NCBI GenBank assembly: GCA_003990745.1
Contig: RBNI01005792.1
Coordinates: forward strand, 1 to 12,128
DNA: 12,128 bases
Direction: 5' to 3'
DNA from: Jimgerdemannia flammicorona
Taxonomy: Eukaryota; Mucoromycota; Endogonomycetes; Endogonales; Endogonaceae
Shown: positions 1 through 8,544 of the stretch, in pieces
How positions within the stretch are numbered: position 1 is the first letter of the stretch
Layout of the letters: each line of letters opens with the position of its first letter
Notes under the pieces: model-generated
Databases searched by the model: none
What the model saw: only the letters and a program-made list of their open reading frames with translations
What the model was told of the DNA's origin: nothing
Made by a program: the position numbers and the translations under genes

Positions 1-782
1 CAGGCGACAGACCACCCCTTTATTTGTGGCTAATTTGTGGCGAAACACCACAAACTGTAATCGATCGAGATCTGCGTCGAGATCTAACAAAGAGAGGGAT
101 TTAATGTCGTGGGGGCACTCCATCCACTGGGATTGTCACGCTTTTCTGTTCAGCAACCAACGAATCCGGTATCTCGAGACAATGCTTCGAGGCAGTGGAA
201 TCCCGTTCCTGCCATACGAGAAAACACCATATATAGTACACATCGCCAAAGAAATGGTGATCCTCCGGGACACAATTAATTAATGACCCGCAAGTAGAAG
301 CAACGATAACGGAAACCATCGGAACAGAGGAAGAAACCCAAACGGAAGTCACACGACAGCTGCGCGAACGTCGAGCGCGGCGGGCTCCCAATGAACAAGG
401 ACCCGTGGTTCAAATTATGAATACCGCTCCTGACGACCAATCCGCCAATATTCGTATCAACGTCATAACCGAGGAAGGAATATAGCAGCTGGTCGGATAC
501 GGAGTCCCAGGCATCCCTTGAATTCCCAACAGATCAACCCCGACCACCCTTCAAGTTGACATTGAAACGACCTCCCAATCGCCCGCCGAACTGTCATCAG
601 CAACTTCGTACGAAGAGGAAAATTCCTTCGAAGACACTTCAAGGAATGACGGTGGCGCGACGAAGTCAAGTGTGTATGGCGCGAACGATCCGGCTAAACG
701 TGCTAATTGGAAAGGAGCTCTTTGAAGAAGATCGTATCAACGAAAACCGATGGCAGGAGAGAGGCCTCGTAACTGGACCACG
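1..782 (+). pseudogene. Degraded coding remnant of unknown origin, possibly a polyprotein linker
   Basis: No gene is recognised with confidence. One plus-strand frame reads from about 261 to 782 as a polar, Glu/Thr/Arg-rich polypeptide with stops at 483 (TAG), 519 (TGA) and 723 (TGA); CAG or CGA ancestors would explain them. Upstream, about 88-276, a different frame is open and Pro/Asn/Arg-rich, so at least one frameshift is likely. Near 690-765 the order WKGAL, a shift, then EED, INENRW and GLV loosely resembles the region leading into reverse transcriptase in Ty1/copia polyproteins. That is a weak inference, because no catalytic motif is present. CpG is common and TpA is not in excess, unlike the block that follows, so this DNA has a different mutational history. 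The left end runs off the window and no LTR, TSD or tail is visible. Confidence 0.35.
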
Positions 783-1619
783 CTGGATGTGTTTCGTTCT
801 AGCATAATGTATAGGATTCTTTGCCAAAGCTATCATAGACTGATTGTCTTATTGGAGTAGCATAGAGTGCCATTGTTTATATCCTAACTCCTTTAGCAGT
901 TCCTAAAGCCATATAGCTTCCTTTGTTGCTGTAGACAGCACTTGGTACTCTACTTGCATAGATGATATTGCCACCAAAGATTGCTTATATGTTTGCCATG
1001 AAATAGCTCTGTTTTTGCTGATTTTAAAGAGGTATCCAGTCATAGACTGTCTGTCATCTAGGTCACCAGCCCAATCAGTATCATATGTACTGGATAACCT
1101 TATAGCACTCTCACTTTGTCTCTTATTATTGCTGTCCAAACTGAGCATATAGTATACTATGTCTTTAATATACCTGAAAATACACTTTATTATCATCCAA
1201 TAGATGTTATCATAGCATGATGAGTATTATACTACTTTGTTGACTGCATATGATATGTCAGGCCTTATTTCAAGCATAAGATATATGAGGAATCCTACTG
1301 CTTACCAATAGGAGATATTGTTATCTTTAGGCATAATATTGCTGAACTTCTTTAGCTTTATAGATATCTCTATAGGTGTTCTGACAGATTTGTATTCACT
1401 TATACTGAACTATTTGAGTATAGTCTAAATATATATATCTTGTAATATATATATAGTACATTTATATCTATTATGTATAATTGATATTCTAAGAAGATAG
1501 AATATATCATCCATAGCTATTATCTTGAATTTCTGGTATAGTATTACTTTTATATCATTAATATAGCTTACTATCTTAACCAGAATGATATTATTTATCC
1601 AAATTCTTAGATATACCAT
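783..1619 (-). pseudogene. Copia reverse transcriptase C-terminal part and RNase H, catalytic Asp pair lost
   Basis: One minus-strand frame can be followed from 1619 down to 783, interrupted by about six stops. It starts at the polymerase active site, expected WVDD, which here reads WINN (1590-1601). Both catalytic aspartates have become Asn by GAT to AAT, and the Val has become Ile. Next come the copia signatures QKFKI, SVRTP (about 1390) and RPDISYAVNK (about 1260), then FRYIK. RNase H follows with DTDWAGDLDDRQSMTGY, ISWQTYKQ, VAISSMQVEY and ATKEAIWL. After a stop at 903 it continues as ELLKELGYKQ, DNQSMIALAKNP and ARTKHIQ, ending at 783. The last part of RNase H and the 3' LTR expected downstream are absent, so the element is cut here. 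Family assignment is very secure from motif order and spacing; the product cannot be active. Confidence 0.92.
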
Positions 1620-2941
1620 TCTTGAGGATATATACCAGTATATATATATAAGTTGATCTCATAACATTTAAAGTTATTATCCAAAAGATATTAATTGATT
1701 TTTTGATTCCACAGTCTTACTGCTTATTTAATATTATAGAGATCTTTATATAATTAATATATGAGCTTCTTTTGCTCATTATTGTATAGTTTGAATCTCT
1801 ATAATTGATAGAGATATAGCTCTATATCTATATTACTATTCAAGAAGGCTATCTAAATATCTATTTAGTAAATTTTATAATTATGTTTAACTCTAATTAT
1901 AAGAAGTATTCTAAGCAAAATAAGTTTGAATATCAGAGAGAAGATCTTATTATAGTCTATACTATATTTTTGTAAATAACTCTTTATTACAAATCAAGTC
2001 TTATACTACTCTATGCTATCATTGCTATATGTTTAATTTTATATACTCAGCAGAATCCTATAGCTTATGAAGAGAGACTAGATCTCAGATATTATTCTTA
2101 ATGAGTAAAGTCTTTTTCACTTCTTTTTATCATCTGAGTATATGGCTTTATCATAGTTTGCTAGCTTATCAGTTATTACTATATAGATACATTTATAGGT
2201 ATAGTTTATATAATATTTATTATTGTAACAAAATATCTTAAACAGGTTCCAATAACCTTTTAAGTCTATCTCAACTTCATTTTGTAGCCTAGATCTGTAC
2301 TTTATCTTTTAGAAAGATATCCTTATCATTGTCCTTATCTATAATTTCTATAATTCTTAACTCTGATAGCCTTATTGATATATATATAGATTATACTGAT
2401 AATGATATAGGTACTGAGAATATCTTTGTTAGAATTTTGACTATTGATGTAGAAGACATTCTGCTCACTATTAGTATATATAATTGATGCTAAACTAGTT
2501 ATAGGAATATCTATATAAATTTTTTGCTCTTTGGTCTTTTTCTTAAATTAAATATTACAAGTGATGACTATATAGCATTTTTTGTAAGTTCTATAATCTA
2601 TATACTGCTCTATCATATTTAAGGAATATTTACTTATCTATCTTAAAATCAAACTTATCTTTATTACTATCTTTATCCAGAATATAAGTCTCACTTCTAA
2701 ATATCTATAAGTATAAGATATCTGGCTTAGATCTACTCTATAATTCCTCAAGAGTAAGATCACTATCATTTCTAGATTGTTAATTATTATCAGATTTGTC
2801 AGATCTACTAAAATTCTTACTTAGAGCTTAAGAAATATAAAAATTTCAAATATATGCTACTATATTCACTACTTTAGCTCAAAAGAAGTATACTAAGCTA
2901 GTTATATTTATTATTTTTTAAGTCATTTCTACTATTATTTG
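1620..2941 (-). other. Eroded copia segment: RT fingers and palm N-terminal part plus IN-RT linker
   Basis: This AT-rich stretch lies between the recognisable integrase and the RT active site, where a copia polyprotein carries the IN C-terminus, a variable linker and the first half of RT. On the minus strand at about 1620-1705 a frame reads QKIN, YLLDNN, FKCYEINLYIYTG. This matches the copia RT segment before the active site, with a shift of one base relative to the WINN frame. Between about 1710 and 2940 stops are dense in every frame and no further motif was secured. No separate gene, RNA or repeat unit is supported; short TA runs, for example near 1640-1650, look like products of decay. 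Confidence 0.6.
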
Positions 2942-3359
2942 ATTAAAGTATTCGGCCATATTGTTCTATTGAGATATATAGAGAACTATTATAGAGTATT
3001 AAATATCATACTTCTTCAAGAAGTGTTTAAAGACTTTATTGATATATTTCTTATTATTATCTGAGTATTAAGTCTATATCTTATATGTATTCTGTTTCAT
3101 TCTCTATATTTGTCTTGAATTCTTAGAATTTTTTAAATATCTCATTCTTTATTATAAAGAAATATACATAGGTTTTATAAGTATAATCATCAATAAAGGT
3201 AATAAAGTACCTCTTTTTAGAGTGTATTGAAGTTTATATAGAGTTGTAGATATCTATATAGATCAGGTTGAGAATACTGATTACTTGCTTTATTTATTTC
3301 TGAAAAGATTACTGAGAAGTCTTATTTGCTATATATTTATCACAAAAGAAGTTCAGAGA
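2942..3359 (-). pseudogene. Copia integrase core with a spatially intact D,D-35-E triad
   Basis: The minus strand reads FFCDKYIANK (the end of the HHCC zinc site, with the final Cys now Tyr). It then reads IYIDIYNS, KKRYFITFIDDYTYKTYVYFF, and FKTNIENETEYI. After a one-base shift near 3065-3075 come SDNNKKYINKVFKHFLKKYD and NNMAEYFN, ending at 2942. The putative catalytic residues are Asp at 3252-3254, Asp at 3059-3061 and Glu at 2951-2953. The Asp-to-Glu spacing is 35 intervening residues, the classical D35E spacing, and the first gap of about 64 residues also fits copia integrases. Expected DNG reads DNN and expected QQNG reads Q-stop-NN, both explained by G-to-A or C-to-T transitions. At least four in-frame stops and the frameshift make it nonfunctional. 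Confidence 0.92.
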
Positions 3360-3820
3360 TATATTGTCTGATAATTCTTTCACCAAACTACTCCTTATCA
3401 TCTATTTTAAGCTTATCCTACTAATATGTCCTAAGCATTCATACTACATATACCAGAGATCCTCTCTTATCATAGTTACAGAATATATAGATGATATATT
3501 ATTTAGCATACTATCAACTATATATAGGTTTCCTTTTTTTGATATATATATATATTACCTCTTATTATTCTTTAGATTGATTATTATCATACCATTTGGA
3601 TATATACTTACTCTTTTATCTCCTCAAGCTATTATCTGGTCTATTAAGAAGAGATTCTTATCTATATCTAATATATATAGTATATTCATAAAGATATCTG
3701 AAGGTTCATCAATATTTCTATATAAGTATATACTAATATTGCCTTTATCTTAGATATAAATAATATTATTATTATCTAGTTTAATATATATAGAGTACTC
3801 AAACTTCTCATATATAGAGA
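3360..3820 (-). other. Eroded copia segment between protease and integrase zinc domain
   Basis: By position this should hold the end of the protease, the PR-IN spacer and the HHCC zinc domain of integrase. The composition is the same extreme A+T and TpA-rich type as the rest of the relic. I could not secure individual motifs here on the minus strand beyond the last part of the zinc site at its left edge. An open frame on the plus strand (3364-3753) contains a sequence resembling a polymerase box by chance and lies opposite to the element's coding direction, so it is not annotated as a gene. Confidence 0.5.
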
Positions 3821-4545
3821 ACTACTCACAGTATACTATTATACATATAATATATTGCACTAGAATTTATAAGTCAGACTTCTTTATTACATATATTGAT
3901 GCTACTAGATATATATATATAGCTTATATTGATACTGATACTTATGTTAATAATTTTCATTAGTATAAAAGTGTTTTCCAAATTTATTCTTATATCTCTC
4001 TATATATATAGATAGATTACTACTTCTGTAAAAAATAGACCTCTGTCATCTTTACTTTTATTACTAATATTTATTACATTTGTCTGCTATTGTCTTTGAC
4101 TGCTCTTTTTCTTCTTATTATAGTTATAGTCTTGCTCATAGTGTCTATGCTTATTATAGTAGAAGTATTTACTATCAAATTTAGCTCAATAACTATCACA
4201 CTGACTATCATATAACTAGTTTTGCTTTCATTCTTTACCTTACTTATCTTTGGCTTATCTATATACTCTATAGAATACTTTCTCATTATCTTCATTATTA
4301 TTGATATTATTGTTATTACTTTTTAGTCTTATTTCCTTATTTAAAAGGCTAATAATAATATACTTATAGTTCAATAATCTGCCAGATTCTCTTATAGTAG
4401 TAATAATTATATTATATACCTCAGGAAGACCTCATGTAAGAGCCAGGACCTTGTTTTCCTTCTTAATGATATCTGTTAGTATAGATATAAGAAAATTCAC
4501 TTGATTTGTCAAATTGTCAATATAGTTGACATATATAGTTCCAGA
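3821..4545 (-). pseudogene. Copia Gag and aspartic protease remnant, zinc-knuckle and active-site residues erased
   Basis: One minus-strand frame links three recognisable pieces. From 4545 to about 4381 it reads YIDNLTNQVNFLISI, KENKVLAL, then a stop, GLPEVYNIIITTIRES, a close match in layout to the copia-type gag (UBN2-like) family. At 4126-4167 the zinc knuckle is present with CX2CX4HX4C spacing: His is kept but all three Cys positions are Tyr (TAC or TAT for TGC or TGT), and the Gly before His is Arg. Near 3845-3873 the protease site expected as DSGA reads NSSA, with later His and Cys positions now Tyr. Several stops interrupt the frame. The N-terminal part of gag is missing because LINE copy A begins at 4546. 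Nothing here can be functional. Confidence 0.88.
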
Positions 4546-4620
4546 CCTTTCACCAGTAACATTCAGGTGATACAAGACTCAGACAACACTTTTTGCAACA
4601 TTTTTGGTAAAAGAAGACTA
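4546..4620 (+). repeat. LINE 5' terminal sequence, copy A
   Basis: This is the first occurrence of the leader shared by the two LINE copies; the partner is 6406-6480. The ordered matches CCTTTC, CCAGTA against CCGGTA, ATTCA, ACAAG, CAA-ACA and a T-run make it a clear pair with small gaps. It fixes the left end of copy A at about 4546, directly after the last copia gag codon. Confidence 0.75.
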
Positions 4621-4703
4621 TTAATATAGACAGCAATAATTGTACTAGTAAGTGTGCTGGCCAGGGGGGCAGTAGTGCCTTTGTCTGGCAGCATGTAGGG
4701 AGA
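4546..4703 (+). pseudogene. LINE A leader and ORF1 start remnant
   Basis: The first 80 or so bases align base by base with the leader of copy B (6406-6486), including the run of T near 4590. The position matching the ORF1 ATG of copy B reads ATA, so the start codon appears lost by a G-to-A change. Downstream, one frame reads AGQGGSSAFVWQHVGR, matching AGSGGPGTFGWQQVGR of copy B ORF1. The match ends at about 4703, where the sequence switches to ORF2. The breakpoint cannot be placed to the base because both sides are G+A-rich. Confidence 0.7.
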
Positions 4704-6404
4704 AGAGGAGATGGTTTAGGGATGCCAGGGCCCTAGAGAAAAGAAGGAGTGCCCAGAGGTAGTGGTGAGTAAAATGGGCTTCACAGCAATTGGTGATACT
4801 TCTGGAGAGATGGGCAGAGTTGCTGGAGGAGTGAAGGGCAGTAGATTGGAGAATTCAGTGAATATATAAGGAAGTTGATGAGTTAAAGAAAGTGCTATGA
4901 ATAGAGAAAGAGATTTAGTTGAAGGAGGTGGTGGCAAGGTTGTGGTGGCAGGGGCTGGAGGAGGGAGAGAGGTCCACCAGATTTCTTTCACAGTTACTTC
5001 AGGCTTAGAGAACCAGACAGTGGTGAGAGGGGATTCTGGATGAGGATAGGGTGATAGTGACAGAGACTCCTAAGATTCTGAGAGTGCTGAGAACTCACTG
5101 GGGGAATTTATTGAGTGAGGAAGAAGGGGGAGAGAATGCTCTAAACATTGAACAGCAGTTGGTAGATTGACATCCAGACCCAGCTCTGGGCCTAGGGATA
5201 CTGGAGGACCCAGTGAGAGAGGAGAAAGTATAAAAGATCTTGGCTTCAATGAGCAAAGGGATGCTCCAGGAGAGGATGGGCTTCTCTGGGATTTTTGGAA
5301 GAAGATGGCTAGGGTGGAAGTGGTATTAGAGAAAATGATGGCAATGAGTGATAAGGTCCTTCAATCTGAATCGTGGATTGGGGGCCAGTGTATAGAGCTG
5401 GTCTCTTTGCTCTATAAGGATAAGGGGAGAAGAGAAGATTGGAAGAACTGATAACTGATCATTCTCCTTGACATAGACTATAAGCTGGTGACAAAGATCT
5501 TAGTAACTAGACTATAGGGAATCACTCAGCAGATACTAGGAGTGGAACAGAGGAGATTTTTTGGTAGACAGTTGATCAGAGATGGAACTGCCTGGGTACA
5601 TGGGGTGATTGAAGGAGCTCGGGTAGCTGGGGTTGATGGTTGGTTAGTATTCCTAGATCAGGAGAAGACATTTGACAGGGTGAGAAGAGTTTGACTAGAG
5701 AGAGTGCTGAAATAGGTAGGAGTTCCCCCAGGGTTCAGAAGATTACTAATTAGTCTATTGGAGAACAGTCAAGCAGTATTGATGGTGAATGGATACAGAG
5801 GTATAACTTTCCTACTAGATCATGGGGTGCCACAAGGAGATCCTTTGTCACCTATCTTATATGCCCTTTCTTTGGAGCCCCTATTGGATAGAATTAGACA
5901 TTGAATTGGGGTTTAGATATTTTGGGAATTAACTGGAAAGTGGGGGCCTTTATGGATAATATGGTGGTTGGACTGAGTTTATTGATAGATGTGGAGGAAT
6001 TAAGAAGGTCTATAGAATGGTATGAGAGGGGCTCAGATGTCAAACTCAACTAGCACAAATGCAAGACTCTGGTGCTAGGCAGTGGAATAGTTGGCAGTGA
6101 TGTGATTGGAATAGTGATACCAGTAGGAGAACTGGTCTGGTATTTGGAAATCTACTTTTCAGTATATAGATCTCTCCTGCCTTGTATATAGTGGGAACAG
6201 TAGCTTCTAGTTTGGAGAAATGTGCTCTTGAGATGGGGCGGTCAGCATATATCCTTAGCAGAAAGGGTAATAGTGCTAAATGTATACTGGCTACCAAAGC
6301 TATAATATATAGAGTATCATCTGGACTTCTTGGTGTGGGTGATCAGGTGACTTCTGAAGATGACAAGATTATAAATCTGGACTGAGTGGTATAGTCAGAT
6401 TGGC
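4704..6404 (+). pseudogene. LINE A ORF2 remnant: linker and reverse transcriptase, no endonuclease
   Basis: The pre-RT linker is visible as WAELLEE, VARLWWQGLEEGE and RFLSQLLQA. Reverse transcriptase follows with LLSEEEGG, then a frameshift near 5255 into DAPGEDGLLWDFWKKM, LVSLLYKDKGRREDWKN, two stops at 5452-5457, ILLDIDYK, LIRDGTAWVHGVIEGAR, VFLDQEKTFD and VPQGDPLSPILYALSLEP. After a second frameshift near 5910 it reads VGAFMDNMVVG, HKCKTLVLG, HISLAERVIVLNVYW and YHLDF, fading out at about 6400. Motif A Asp is kept. The FADD box reads FMDN, with the second Asp replaced (5958-5960), exactly as in copy B. Many TAG, TAA and TGA codons fall where copy B has Trp, Gln or Arg. At the site where copy B has a TGA (9649), this copy has TGG. 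It is an inactive fossil. Confidence 0.85.
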
Positions 6405-6486
6405 ACCTTTCTCCGGTACTATTCACGTTACACAAGCTTCAAGCAACAGTTTTTTTGACACAAAACGGAGGAAAGGTATTATAAAC
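6405..6486 (+). promoter_or_regulatory. LINE B 5' leader, likely internal promoter region
   Basis: These 82 bases precede the ORF1 ATG and align with 4545-4625 of copy A. LINEs generally carry their promoter inside the transcribed 5' region, so a short leader kept at the start of two independent copies is a reasonable candidate. No TATA box or known initiator is recognised. The frame of ORF1 is open through the leader but has no ATG before 6487, so the start is placed there. Confidence 0.4.
6406..6480 (+). repeat. LINE 5' terminal sequence, copy B
   Basis: Partner of 4546-4620. The first matching bases are ACCTTTC in both copies, at 4545 and 6405. Which of the leading A and C belongs to the element and which to the target cannot be settled from two copies. 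Confidence 0.75.
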
Positions 6487-8513
6487 ATGTCTTTGAGCAA
6501 GAGTTCCGATGGGTATGCTGGGTCTGGTGGACCTGGGACCTTTGGCTGGCAGCAGGTTGGGAGGGGTTTTGGCCTGGGGATGGGGGCCTTTGGAGGGTCA
6601 ACGAGTGGTGAGAGTGCTGGAGGAGGGCTGGTATCCAGTGGGAAGGGAGGAGGGACTGGCCACATGAGTTTTGCTGACAAGGTGAAGGGGAGTGGGTGGC
6701 CAACTGGAAGCCGGGCTGGTGCTGCAGTGGAGAAGGGCAAGGTGAGCCCTGGAAGGGGGGGAAGTTCTCTGGCTGGGGGTTTGAGCATAGGGTCTGGAGG
6801 TGTTGTGGCTGGGGGCGGGACTGCTGATGGCGGCGTGACGGCGGATCAGGAAAAAAAAAGAGATGTGACGACTGATGGCCAGAGGGGGCAGGGTTCCCGA
6901 TGCAGAAGGGGGACCTGGCGGATGGTGTGACGGGACTGGTGGTGGCTCTGTTACTCAAGAAGTCTATCTCGGAGTTTGCGGCTACATTGTGCTTCCAGGG
7001 ATTGGCGGTGACAGCGAGGATGGTCCTGGGGCTTATTTCGAAGCAGGTGGCCAGGGCAGCATCGGTGAAATTCCTGAAGGGTCTGGAGGGTGTGGAGGTG
7101 GGCTTTGAGGAGGCGGGCCCCCTGGAAGAGGTGCTGAGAGCTGGAGTAGCAGTTGGGGAGGTAGTGGTCCCTATGGTGCGCTGTTTGCAGTGGGACCCCA
7201 GGGTGGTACAGCTGATGGTGAAAGGAGTGCCCACGGTGACAAGGGAGGAGACAAGGAGGAGAGTAGAGGAGGTGATGGCAGAGTATGGGGATGTGGTGGA
7301 TATCGGCTTTCAGATGTGGGAGGGGACGATGATCAGGACAGGCGATGTCGATGTCAGGATTCGGCTAGCAGGGAGGGAGGCCACAGGGAAGGTGGGTGAC
7401 TGGCCCTCAGTGTTGATGTGGGGTGCTTTTATTTGTAAGGTATTGAGGGTGAAGGGGAGTGAGGAGGAGGAGGAGGATTTGCTGGAGGCATTGGAGAAGA
7501 TGAGTGGTGCAGTGGAAAGGCGGGCGAAGGCCTGGAAGCTCTTTGAGGAGTCGACACACCTGGAGATTGTGGAGGGGAAGCATATACGTACTGACAAGAA
7601 GCAGTGAGAGCGGGCCCAGGGGTGCTTGCGACAGAGGGAGCTTTTGGCGAGTATGACTAGAGAGGAGAAGAGGAAGGAGGATGGGGCTGGAGAGTCTGGT
7701 GGGGTCAAAGCAAGTGTATGGGCTGGTGAAGGAGGAAAGGAGGCGGTGGTGATGGAGGAATGGGCTGTGAAGGTGCTGGGCAAAGATCCCTATGCTGATG
7801 GTACTTTTGAGGTTTGGGAGAAGGTGTCAGATGGTACCCCCCCCCCACTTGTCAGGAGGGGCCCGGTGAGGAGGCGAGGGGCAGACGAAGATGTTCTGAT
7901 GCAGGGAGCTCAGCGAGTTACCTTTGGGGTCCCTGATGTGGTGAAAGGAGGCCAGGTGGTGGCGGTTGGTAAGGACAAGCTGGTGGATGTTCCTGAGGAG
8001 AAGTGGAATGAGGATGCCAGTGTAGGTGCTGATACTATGATGCTGGATGCAGGGCGGCCGGGGACCTCTGGAGGGAAGGAGATTGGGAATCTGCTGTGGA
8101 TGAGCAATGTGATGGATAACCTTGCAGCTGAGGTGTTGGGGGAAGTGGATCTGAGGGCCATGCCAGAGGAGCACTGGGTACGGATTCTACGAGGTGATGG
8201 AGTTGTGGAGGCACTGAAGATGGAGATTCTGGTAATCTTATTGGAGGACGAGAGTTACGAGGTGGATGAGGTGAGGAAGGCCGAACTGATGGTTATCGCT
8301 GGTGAAAGGGCTGCCTATTGCTGGGCGGAACGCCATGGGTTGAAGTTCTGGCAGGAGGCCTGTGGGGAGTATCGGGAGGACTTTGAGGAGAGGGAGAATG
8401 GGGCAATGGTAGAACTTCTGGAGGGATTGGAGGCGCAGGAGGCTGCGAAGAAGGAACTGGCTGTGGAACACAACTTGGATTTGGTACAGGAGGACTTGGG
8501 TGTGGATTTGTAG
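6487..8513 (+). pseudogene. LINE B ORF1: RRM-like RNA-binding protein with one frameshift and one stop
   Basis: The ATG at 6487 is the first in frame. The N-terminal part (6487 to about 6875) is a Gly/Ser-rich, low-complexity tail that reaches a stop at 6928-6930. The rest is in the frame one base earlier, open from 6876 to 8513 except for TGA at 7605-7607. An indel between about 6851 (a run of nine A) and 6930 explains the shift. An RRM-like fold is suggested at 7200-7380: strand VVQLMVKGVP, helix TREETRRRVEEVMAEYG, strand DVVDIGFQM and strand GDVDVRIRL. A Glu-rich helical stretch follows (about 7460-7680), then an acidic helical C-terminus ending at 8513. No CCHC knuckle is seen. ORF1 proteins of LINEs coat the element RNA; that role is inferred. 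The TAG is 31 bases before the ORF2 ATG, so the two are closely spaced and read in different frames. Confidence 0.8.
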
Positions 8514-8544
8514 AGGAGAGGCTCAATCTTTAACATTATTCATC

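Larger units (their letters stand above)
783..4545 (-). mobile_element. Ty1/copia LTR-retrotransposon relic, RIP-like decay, both ends missing
   Basis: Reading the minus strand from right to left gives gag, zinc knuckle, aspartic protease, integrase, reverse transcriptase and RNase H. Integrase before reverse transcriptase is the diagnostic Ty1/copia order. The reading frame changes at least three times (gag-PR, two halves of IN, RT-RH), and stops are frequent, mostly TAA and TAG. The block is visibly A+T rich, crowded with TpA and nearly without CpG. Residue losses are G-to-A in the coding sense (Cys to Tyr, Asp to Asn, Gly to Ser), as expected of RIP or a similar C-deaminating process on repeats. 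No LTR is seen. The left side stops inside RNase H at about 783 and the right side stops inside gag at 4545, where a LINE begins. Element identity is firm; the RIP mechanism is inferred. Confidence 0.9.
4546..6404 (+). mobile_element. LINE copy A: older, internally deleted, split by copy B
   Basis: This non-LTR retrotransposon is related along its length to the copy that follows. It opens with the same 5' terminal sequence (CCTTTC, CC, GTA, ATTCA in the same order) as copy B at 6406. It continues through a leader and a short ORF1-like piece (about 4627-4703, alignable to copy B 6520-6563), then jumps to ORF2 material matching copy B from about 9390. Roughly 2.8 kb of B-equivalent sequence is therefore missing. 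Homology to ORF2 runs to about 6400, where it equals copy B near 11110, and stops at the 5' end of copy B. Stops in all frames and at least two frameshifts mark it as an old copy. Its 3' end is not in the window. Confidence 0.85.

Noticed and set aside
783..807. A plus-strand continuation RWMCFVLA of the left remnant as the first strand of RT.
   Set aside because: The same bases encode the copia RNase H motif ARTKHIQ on the minus strand in a frame shared with 600 bases of convincing homology, so the plus reading is probably chance.
1425..1619. A small independent gene on the minus strand.
   Set aside because: It is in frame with the RT C-terminus and RNase H down to 783 and is simply the stretch around the former RT active site between two stops.
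3364..3753. Plus-strand open frame containing EYIDDILFSI, resembling a copia-type polymerase active site.
   Set aside because: It lies opposite to the element's coding strand, in the PR-IN interval. No other RT motif flanks it, and the true RT site is on the minus strand at 1590-1601. AT-rich DNA easily gives Tyr, Ile and Asp codons.
783..4545. The AT-rich block as mitochondrial, centromeric or AT-isochore spacer DNA.
   Set aside because: Gag, protease, integrase, RT and RNase H motifs appear in order with correct spacing on the minus strand, so it is a mutated retrotransposon.
4690..4720. The gap in LINE A as a spliced intron, since copy B has CAG-GTTGGG near 6557 and TTTTTCAG near 9380.
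   Set aside because: LINE A retains sequence matching bases past the supposed donor (TGTAGGGAGA against GTTGGGAGG), so the junction does not fall at the splice sites.
6851..6875. Programmed -1 ribosomal frameshift at the nine-A run in ORF1.
   Set aside because: The downstream frame meets TGA at 6873 within a few codons, and one damaged copy cannot separate a programmed site from an indel. ORF1 of LINEs does not normally need one.
6479..7234. Long Pro/Ser-rich open frame on the minus strand (and similar ones at 7310-7783, 7827-8174 and 10536-11003).
   Set aside because: These are shadows of the G-rich LINE coding strand, where scarcity of C-initiated stop complements leaves reverse frames open. 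They carry no domain or conserved motif.
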